From Nonomuraea dietziae (GTDB lineage Bacteria; Actinomycetota; Actinomycetes; Streptosporangiales; Streptosporangiaceae), in NCBI RefSeq assembly GCF_014195505.1, contig NZ_JACIBV010000001.1, forward strand, positions 4,092,001 to 4,156,000: a DNA stretch of 64,000 bases. The letters are read 5' to 3'. The stretch's first letter is position 1. The number at the start of each line of letters is the position of its first letter. Both the position numbers and the translations under genes were made by a program. The notes under the pieces are model-generated. The model was given only the letters and a program-made list of their open reading frames with translations. It did not search any database and was not told the origin of the DNA. This document shows, piece by piece, positions 58,540-64,000 of the stretch.

Positions 58540-59922
58540 TTAAAGGAGGTTGAGACCTTCGACCAGGACGTTCCGGATGATCGACTCGATCTCGTCGAAC
58601 TCCTTCTGCCCTGCGATGAGCGGCGGCGCCAGCTGGATGACCGGGTCGCCACGGTCGTCTGCGCGGCAGTACAGACCGTTGGAGTAGAGCGCGTTGGACA
58701 GGTAGCCGCGGATGAGCCGCTCGGACTCCTCGGCGCTGAAGGTCTCCTTCGTCGCCTTGTCCTTGACCAGCTCGATGCCCCAGAAGTAGCCGGAGCCGCG
58801 GACGTCGCCGACGATCGGCAGGTCCTTCAGCTTCTCCAGCGTGCTCCTGAAGGCGTCCTCGTTGCGGGTGACGTGGCCGAGCAGGTCCTCGCGCTCGAAG
58901 ATGTCGAGGTTGGCCAGCGCCACGGCGGCGGAGACGGGGTGGCCGCCGAAGGTGTAGCCGTGGGCGAACATCTCCTCGCCGTTCTTGAACGGCTCGAACA
59001 GCCTGTCATGCGCGATCATCGCGCCGAGCGGCGAGTAGCCGGAGGTCAGGCCCTTGGCCGAGGTGATGATGTCGGGGGTGTAGTCGAACTTCTGCCCGCC
59101 GAACATCGTGCCGAGCCTGCCGTACGCGCAGATGACCTCGTCGGAGACGAGGAGCACGTCGTATTCGTCACAGATCTCGCGCAGCCGCTGGAAGTATCCG
59201 GGCGGCGGCGGGAAACAGCCACCGGCGTTCTGCACCGGCTCGACGAAGACGGCCGCGACCGTGTCGGGGCCCTCCATCTCGATGGCGCGGGCGACGCGGT
59301 CGGCGGCCCACAGGCCGTACTGCTCGGGCGTCATGCCCTTGACGCCGGTGATCTCGTCGGCCCGGTAGTGGTTGGTGTTCGGCACGCGGATGGAGCCGGG
59401 AACGAGCGGCTCGAACATCTGCTTGAAGGCCGGGATGCCGGTGATCGACAGGGCGCCCTGCGGGGTGCCGTGGTAGGCGATCTGGCGGCTGATGACCTTG
59501 TGCTTGAGCGGCTTGCCCGTGACCTTGTAGTACTGCTTGGCCAGCTTCCACGCGGTCTCGACCGCCTCGCCTCCACCGGTGGTGAAGAACACGCGGTTCA
59601 GGTCGCCGGGAGCCTCCTTGGCCAGCCGGTAGGCGAGCTCGGCGGCCTTCGGGTGGGCGTACGACCACAGCGGGAAGAAGGCGAGCTCCTGCGCCTGCTT
59701 GGCGGCCGCCTCGGCGAGCTCCTGACGCCCGTGGCCCACCTGCACCACGAACAGCCCCGCGAGGCCGTCGAGGTAGCGCTTGCCGTGGATGTCGTAGATG
59801 TAAGCACCCTCACCTCTGACGATGGTGGGGATCTCGTTGTCCTTGTAGGAGCTGTGCCTCGTGAAGTGCAACCACAGGTTGTCCTGAGCGGCCTTCAGCA
59901 CATCGTTTTCGGGCTGCGTCAT
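58540..59922 (-). CDS. Class III (omega-amino acid:pyruvate) aminotransferase
   Basis: 460 residues from ATG 59922. GKRYLDGLAGLFVVQVGHGRQELAEAAA, TTGGGEAVETAWKLAKQYY, RQIAYHGTPQGALSITG, PLP Asp261 (LLVSDEVICAYGR) and PLP Lys290 (ITSAKGLTSGYSPLGA). HGYTFGGHPVSAAVALA follows. Close to the omega-amino acid:pyruvate group, which uses beta-alanine, GABA or diamines as donors and pyruvate as acceptor. Co-transcribed with ald, so pyruvate is regenerated and ammonia released. Donor unknown. Confidence 0.88.
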   Translation of the reverse strand: MTQPENDVLKAAQDNLWLHFTRHSSYKDNEIPTIVRGEGAYIYDIHGKRYLDGLAGLFVVQVGHGRQELAEAAAKQAQELAFFPLWSYAHPKAAELAYRLAKEAPGDLNRVFFTTGGGEAVETAWKLAKQYYKVTGKPLKHKVISRQIAYHGTPQGALSITGIPAFKQMFEPLVPGSIRVPNTNHYRADEITGVKGMTPEQYGLWAADRVARAIEMEGPDTVAAVFVEPVQNAGGCFPPPPGYFQRLREICDEYDVLLVSDEVICAYGRLGTMFGGQKFDYTPDIITSAKGLTSGYSPLGAMIAHDRLFEPFKNGEEMFAHGYTFGGHPVSAAVALANLDIFEREDLLGHVTRNEDAFRSTLEKLKDLPIVGDVRGSGYFWGIELVKDKATKETFSAEESERLIRGYLSNALYSNGLYCRADDRGDPVIQLAPPLIAGQKEFDEIESIIRNVLVEGLNLL

Positions 59923-59958
59923 CGCTATCTTCCCTCGTGTCTGAACTCCCCACAGTGT

Positions 59959-59972
59959 GCATGTTCACATGC
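59959..59972. promoter_or_regulatory. Inverted repeat GCATGT-TC-ACATGC upstream of the aminotransferase
   Basis: 6-bp arms, two-base spacer, centred about 43 bases before the aminotransferase start, within the likely promoter. Candidate operator for this catabolic pair; the regulator is not in the window. Confidence 0.4.
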
Positions 59973-60142
59973 GGTGTTGCCAAGCGAAAGCGTGGCAGCA
60001 CTATGCAAGAAATCCGGGATCCGCAGATCGCCTATGTAATATCGACGAAATCCGCAGGGCACGCCAGCGCCGTTTCCACCCTGCGGAACCTTCTGTGATG
60101 CAATGAGGCGTTACTGTCCAGAACGACCCCGGGGGAAGACCC

Positions 60143-61498
60143 GTGACTCCTGACCAGCTAGAGAGCGCCGTTGCTGCGGGGATGCCCCAGGCGATCGAGG
60201 ACCTGAAGCGGCTGGCCTCCATTCCCTCCGTGGCCTTCCCCGGCCATCCTGAGGAACCCGTGCTGCGAGCCGCGGCCGTGACGGAGGAGCTCCTGCGCAG
60301 CGCGGGCCTGCCGCGCGTGCAGCAGATCCCGGTGGAGGGCAGCTTCCCCGCCGTCTACGCCGACGCCCCCGCCCCGCCTGGAGCCCCCACCGTGCTCCTG
60401 TACGCGCACTACGACGTGCAGCCCGCGGGCGACCCCGCGGCCTGGCGCACCCCGCCCTTCGATCCCACCCTGATCGACGGCAACCTGTACGGCAGGGGCA
60501 CCGCGGACGACAAGTCGGGCATCATCTCCCACGTCGCCGCGCTCCGCGCCTTCCAGGGCCGTTTCCCCGTGGGCGTCAAGGTGCTCATCGAGGGCCAGGA
60601 GGAGTACGCGGGCGAGCGCCTCGAGGCCTTCGTCGAGCGCAACCCCGAACTGATCCGCGCCGACGCGATCATCGTGGCCGACACCGGCAACCCCAAGCTG
60701 GGCGACCCCGCCGTCACCACCTCGCTGCGCGGCATGGCCGCCTTCACGATCGAGGTCCGCACCCTGCGCGAGTCCGTGCACAGCGGCTCCTTCGGCGGCG
60801 CCGCCCCCGACGCCCTCGCCGCCCTCATGCGCATGCTCACCTCGCTGCACGACGACAACGGCGACATCAGGGTGCCCGGGCTGCCGCGCGGCAGCTTCCT
60901 CGGCACCGGCCCCTCCGAGCAGGAGTTCAGGAACACGGCGGGCGTCCTCGACGGCGTCTCGCTCGTCGGCTCCGGCTCCCTCGCCGACCGTCTCTGGTCC
61001 TCCTACGCGATCACCGTGACGGGCCTCGACGTCCCCACCGTCTCGGGCGCCATCAACGCCGTCCAGGCGGTGGCCAGGGCCAGGGTGACCGTCAGGATCC
61101 CGCCGGCCGGCGACCCCAAGACGACGCTGGACGCCATCCTCGACTTCCTCCGCCAGGTCGCGCCCTGGGGCGTCCAGGTCTCCTTCGGCGACTTCGTCGT
61201 GGGCTCAGGCTTCCAGGCCGACTCGGGCGGCCGCGGCCGTTCGGCGCTCAACAGGGCGATGGAGCGCGCCTTCGGCCGCGCGCCCCGCGACGTGGGCGCG
61301 GGCGGCTCGATCCCGCTGGTCAACACGCTGCTGAAGCAGTTCCCCCTGGCGGAGATCCTGCTGTTCGGCGCCGAGGACGAGGACGCGGCGATCCACGCTC
61401 CTAACGAGCGGGTGAACCTGGAGGAGCTGCGTCGCACGGCCACCACGGAGGCCCTCTTCCTGGCGGAGTACGGCGCTCCCTCGGCCCTGGGGATCTGA
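60143..61498 (+). CDS. M20-family metallopeptidase (dipeptidase/deacetylase)
   Basis: 451 residues from GTG 60143. VLLYAHYDVQPAGD (metal His and catalytic Asp), LYGRGTADDKSGII (metal Asp), IEGQEEYAGERLE (catalytic and metal Glu), MAAFTIEVRTLRESVHSGSFGGAAPD (dimerisation-domain substrate region with His), and the final metal His probably in DAAIHAPNER. Cleaves dipeptides or N-acyl amino acids in the cytoplasm. Single gene, followed by a 12-bp hairpin. Confidence 0.92.
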   Translation: MTPDQLESAVAAGMPQAIEDLKRLASIPSVAFPGHPEEPVLRAAAVTEELLRSAGLPRVQQIPVEGSFPAVYADAPAPPGAPTVLLYAHYDVQPAGDPAAWRTPPFDPTLIDGNLYGRGTADDKSGIISHVAALRAFQGRFPVGVKVLIEGQEEYAGERLEAFVERNPELIRADAIIVADTGNPKLGDPAVTTSLRGMAAFTIEVRTLRESVHSGSFGGAAPDALAALMRMLTSLHDDNGDIRVPGLPRGSFLGTGPSEQEFRNTAGVLDGVSLVGSGSLADRLWSSYAITVTGLDVPTVSGAINAVQAVARARVTVRIPPAGDPKTTLDAILDFLRQVAPWGVQVSFGDFVVGSGFQADSGGRGRSALNRAMERAFGRAPRDVGAGGSIPLVNTLLKQFPLAEILLFGAEDEDAAIHAPNERVNLEELRRTATTEALFLAEYGAPSALGI

Positions 61499-61573
61499 CC
61501 TCGGCGACCGGCAGGACCCCACCCCGGTGCCCGCGCCAACGGCATGGGCACCACCGGGATGCGCTTCACGGAG

Positions 61574-61603
61574 AGCCGGGCTCCCCTGCGAGGGAGCCCG
61601 GCT
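61574..61603 (+). terminator. Hairpin terminator behind the M20 peptidase gene
   Basis: AGCCGGGCTCCC (61574-61585) pairs exactly with GGGAGCCCGGCT (61592-61603), 6-base loop. No U-run, but 75 bases past the stop and before the next gene. Confidence 0.65.
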
Positions 61604-61721
61604 TCGCCGTCCACCGGAGGGTGGCCTGGCTGGTCAGGCGGTGTGACAGGACAAGTGGTCGGGTGGTTTCCGTGAGGAGTGGCCGTGGTGGAGGAGTCCA
61701 CTTCTCCCTAGGTTGGCGGGC

Positions 61722-62165
61722 ATGATCTCCATTGGCAGCCTGCTCCCCTCCGACCGGTCCGCGTGGGAGGAGCTCTTCCGCGCCTACATCGACTTCTACC
61801 AGCGCACCGAGCCCGACGAGATGTACGCGGCGGCCTGGCGGGAGTTCGAGAAGGACGTCAGGATGCACGCCCTCGGAGCCAGGCTGGACGGCAGGCTGGT
61901 CGGGATCACCCATTTCCTCTTCCACCCCAGCACCTCGGCCCCCGACAGGGACGTCTGCTACCTGCAGGACCTCTTCACCGCCGAAGAGGCGCGCGGCCGC
62001 GGCGTGGCCCGCGCGCTGATCGAGGCCGTGACCGGGGAGGCCGGGCGCAGGGGGTGCGGGCGCGTCTACTGGAACACCCACGAGTCCAACGCCACGGCCC
62101 GGCGCCTCTACGACAAGGTGGCCGAGAACAAGGGCTTCGTCAGGTACCAGATCGATCTGCCGTAG
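61722..62165 (+). CDS. GNAT-family N-acetyltransferase
   Basis: 147 residues from ATG 61722. ISIGSLLPSDRSAWEELFRAYIDFY, LVGITHFLFHPS, CYLQDLFTAEEARGRGVARALIEAV (acetyl-CoA loop R-x-x-G-x-G/A as ARGRGVA), VYWNTHESNATARRLYDKVAENKGF. Single-domain GNAT of small-molecule or amine type. Its last 26 bases overlap the convergent flavin/F420 oxidoreductase gene. Confidence 0.9.
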   Translation: MISIGSLLPSDRSAWEELFRAYIDFYQRTEPDEMYAAAWREFEKDVRMHALGARLDGRLVGITHFLFHPSTSAPDRDVCYLQDLFTAEEARGRGVARALIEAVTGEAGRRGCGRVYWNTHESNATARRLYDKVAENKGFVRYQIDLP

Positions 62166-62616
62166 CGGGAGGGAAGCCGCCCGTGGCGATGGGACCCCAG
62201 GCGTCGATGTGGATGCGGATCAGTGACTTGTCCTGGCGGCGCATCGCCTCGCGGTACTCCTCCCAGTCGGGGTGCTCACCCGCGACGCACCGGTAGTACT
62301 CCACCAGCGGCTCCAGCGCCTCGGGCATGTCCAGGACCTCGGCCCTGCCGTCGACCTGGACGTAGGGCCCGTTCCACTCCTCGGACATCACGCAGATCGA
62401 CACCCGCTCGTCACGCCGCGCGTTGCGGGACTTGGCGCGCGAGGGATAGGTGGCGACGACGATCCTGCCCTCGTCGTCCAGTCCGCACGTGACGGGTGAC
62501 AGCTGCGGGCGGCCCGTCGCGCGGGTGGTGCTCAGCAGGCCGCGGTGCCGGGGACGGAGGAACTCGAGCAGTTCGGGCAGGGGCACCCGCAGGGCGGTGG
62601 CGATCGTCGGCGACAT
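62140..62616 (-). CDS. PPOX-class (F420- or flavin-binding) split-barrel protein
   Basis: 158 residues from ATG 62616. Split-barrel signature: RHRGLLSTTRATGRPQLSPVTCGLDDEGRIVVATYPSRAKSRNARRDERVSICVM, YVQVDGRAEVLD. The R-x-K-x-R-N-x4 segment fits F420-dependent members. Such enzymes reduce or simply bind cofactors; substrate unknown. It diverges from the ABC/YhgE operon across the TetR-type palindrome. Confidence 0.8.
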   Translation of the reverse strand: MSPTIATALRVPLPELLEFLRPRHRGLLSTTRATGRPQLSPVTCGLDDEGRIVVATYPSRAKSRNARRDERVSICVMSEEWNGPYVQVDGRAEVLDMPEALEPLVEYYRCVAGEHPDWEEYREAMRRQDKSLIRIHIDAWGPIATGGFPPATADRSGT

Positions 62617-62702
62617 GACTCCAGCCTTCCAGAAGCGGCCCTCCGTGGTGAGCGTCACCCTGCCCCTGTCGCACGTCGGAACGTCCCATGCGCTACTTTT
62701 GT

Positions 62703-62716
62703 ACTGACCGGTCAGT
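62703..62716. promoter_or_regulatory. Perfect 14-bp palindrome ACTGACCGGTCAGT, TetR-type operator
   Basis: Lies between the PPOX gene and the ABC/YhgE operon, 15 bases before the GTG 62731. TACTTTTGTACT just upstream may hold the -10 region. The shape is that of TetR operators, and YhgE/Pip operons often have their own TetR, probably beyond the right edge. Confidence 0.65.
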
Positions 62717-62730
62717 GCTAAAGAGGAGTC

Positions 62731-63291
62731 GTGGTGATCGTCGCGAAGGATCTCTCTGTGGAGGGCGTGTTCGACGGGGTCACGCTCGAGGCCGCGGACA
62801 ACACGCTCACCGTGGTCGCGGGCGCGACCGGCAGCGGCCGTACCAGCCTGCTGCTCACCCTCTCCGGCCGGATGAAGCCGACGAGGGGCGCCCTGGAGGT
62901 CGCGGGCCACAGCAGGCCGAGGGCGATCCGCAAGGTCGCCGCGCTGGCGCTGGTGGACGGGGTGACCGACCTCGACAGAGCGCTGACCGTCAAGGAGCAC
63001 CTGCACGAGCGGCGCCGCAGGGGGCGGCACGCCGAGGCCCTCGAGGGGGCGGGCCTCGACGTGGACCAGCGCACGCTCGTGCGGGAGCTCGACAGGGAGC
63101 AGCAGGTACGGCTCGGCGTCGCCCTGGCGCTGCTCGACTCCCCCGCCGTGATCGTCGCCGACAACATCGACGCGGGCCTGCCGCCCGAGCGCCGGCTGGC
63201 GTTGTGGGAGTTGCTCGAGGGGCTGCCCACGGCCGTCGTCGCCTCCTGCGTGACCCCTCCCGCCCGTTACGACCACCTCGTGGAGCTCTGA
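62731..63291 (+). CDS. Diverged ABC transporter ATPase-like protein
   Basis: 186 residues from GTG 62731 (GTG 62734 fits the AGAGGAG better). Walker A is GATGSGRTSLLL (G-x4-GRT in place of GKT/S). The signature region is degenerate (ELDREQQVRLGVALALLDSPAVIVADN) with N in place of the Walker B D-E pair. It is short for an ABC ATPase (usual 220-250). May bind but poorly hydrolyse ATP. It ends 1 base before the YhgE/Pip gene and is surely co-expressed with it. Confidence 0.75.
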   Translation: MVIVAKDLSVEGVFDGVTLEAADNTLTVVAGATGSGRTSLLLTLSGRMKPTRGALEVAGHSRPRAIRKVAALALVDGVTDLDRALTVKEHLHERRRRGRHAEALEGAGLDVDQRTLVRELDREQQVRLGVALALLDSPAVIVADNIDAGLPPERRLALWELLEGLPTAVVASCVTPPARYDHLVEL

Positions 63292-63292
63292 C

Positions 63293-64000
63293 ATGAAGGA
63301 GTTGCGCCGGTTCTCACGGTCGCGGCTGACCAGGGCGGCCATCGCGGCCGTGGTGATGCTGCCCCTGCTGTACGCGGGCCTGTACCTCTGGTCGTTCTGG
63401 GACCCGCAGGGGCACCTCGACAGGGTGCCCGTCGCGCTGGTCATGCAGGACCGTCCCGCCACGGCGGACGGCAAGCCGCTGCATGCGGGGCAGGACCTGG
63501 CCGAGGAGCTGAGGGAGCGCGAGGTCTTCGACTGGCACGCGGCCACCCCCGAGCAGGCCGCCGACGGCGTGCGCGACGGCAGCTACTACCTGTCGCTGAC
63601 CATTCCCTCCGACTTCAGCTCGCGGCTGGCCTCACCCTCGAAGGACGGCACGCCCTCCCCCGCCGAGCTCGGCGTGGAGGTGGACACCGGCCGCTCCTAC
63701 ATCATGAGCTCGATCTCCGACGCGGTCTTCAACGAGGTCAGGGCGGCCGCCGCGCAGACAGCCGTACGCGACTACCTCGACCAGGTCTTCGTCTCGATCG
63801 GCGACATGCACGACAAGACGACCGAGGCCGCCGACGGCGCGGACGAGCTGCACGAGGGCGCCGACAAGATCGACAAGGGCCTCGGCAGGACCGAGGACGC
63901 CACCCAGCAGCTGTCGACCGGCCTCGGGCAGACCAGGAACGGCGCCCAGCAGCTCACGGCAGGCCTGGGCAGCGCGAACACCGCGACGGGCAAACTTGCG
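63293..64000 (+). CDS. YhgE/Pip-family membrane protein, 5' part
   Basis: At least 236 residues; the gene continues past the window. LTRAAIAAVVMLPLLYAGLYLWSFWDPQGHLDRVPVALV is the YhgE/Pip N-terminus with one helix. DGVRDGSYYLSLTIPSDFSSRLASP follows. A coiled region begins with heptad-like repeats (DGADELHEGADKIDKGLGRTEDATQQLSTGLGQTRNGAQQLTAGLG) as in phage-infection-protein/type VII-associated members. The membrane permease half should lie downstream. Paired with the diverged ATPase. Confidence 0.88.
   Translation, partial: MKELRRFSRSRLTRAAIAAVVMLPLLYAGLYLWSFWDPQGHLDRVPVALVMQDRPATADGKPLHAGQDLAEELREREVFDWHAATPEQAADGVRDGSYYLSLTIPSDFSSRLASPSKDGTPSPAELGVEVDTGRSYIMSSISDAVFNEVRAAAAQTAVRDYLDQVFVSIGDMHDKTTEAADGADELHEGADKIDKGLGRTEDATQQLSTGLGQTRNGAQQLTAGLGSANTATGKLA

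Noticed and set aside
57484-60039. 851-residue open frame on the plus strand
   Set aside because: Antisense to ald and the aminotransferase; composition is repetitive Gly/Arg/Val/Asp with no motifs.

Overview
The window comes from a high-GC actinomycete chromosome, probably a member of the Streptosporangiales. This is inferred from the GC-rich codon use, the WhiB and SURF1/DUF3817 genes, the style of the Ser/Thr kinases and the type of integrated element; no 16S or other marker gene is present. All function calls come from reading motifs and gene order, and no database search was run.

Left chromosomal arm (1-7368): a DUF1254/DUF1214 protein cut by the window edge, a small membrane-anchored coiled-coil protein, a peptidoglycan amidase, a decayed IS5-type transposase, a membrane Ser/Thr kinase and a small secreted protein.

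Integrated element (7369-24350, about 17 kb): a complete actinomycete integrative and conjugative element (AICE) sits in the 3' half of a tRNA-Arg(CCG) gene and is bounded by perfect 42-bp direct repeats. From left to right it carries a 35-residue membrane peptide, an AT-richer HTH/DnaB-like ATPase gene with TTA codons, a GntR-HAD regulatory pair with an operator array, and a chain of very small coupled genes (zinc ribbon, WhiB, zinc-binding protein). Then come a DUF2637 spread protein, a TraB-type DNA translocase with candidate clt repeats, a frameshifted ssb, and a PP-loop ATPase coupled to a prim-pol replication protein. A DUF3631 ATPase whose 3' end lies in a dense iteron and inverted-repeat array, then xis, int and a small secreted cargo protein complete it. 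The most unusual parts are the PP-loop/prim-pol coupling, the iteron array, the HTH/DnaB-like fusion and the paired arm-type repeats at both ends.

Right chromosomal arm (24382-64000), metabolism: a D-amino-acid operon (N-acyl-D-amino-acid deacylase, D-threonine-aldolase-fold enzyme, RidA, unknown protein); an M24/PF10118/Baeyer-Villiger-like monooxygenase operon; gamma-glutamyltransferase; an omega-aminotransferase with alanine dehydrogenase; and an M20 peptidase.

Right chromosomal arm, regulation and membrane functions: a receiver-only protein and a LuxR-LAL regulator; LysE transporter with TetR and an esterase lipoprotein; an OmpR/kinase pair whose kinase is fused to a DUF4153-like membrane domain; NAT, epimerase and GlxA-type regulator; a 1469-residue protein with two degenerate kinase domains around a long repetitive Pro/Trp-rich core; SURF1/DUF3817; a NarL-type two-component pair; a Cys-rich peptide with a TauE-like/CxMGM protein; a Sel1-repeat protein; and a diverged ABC ATPase with a YhgE/Pip protein (cut by the edge) behind a TetR-type palindrome.
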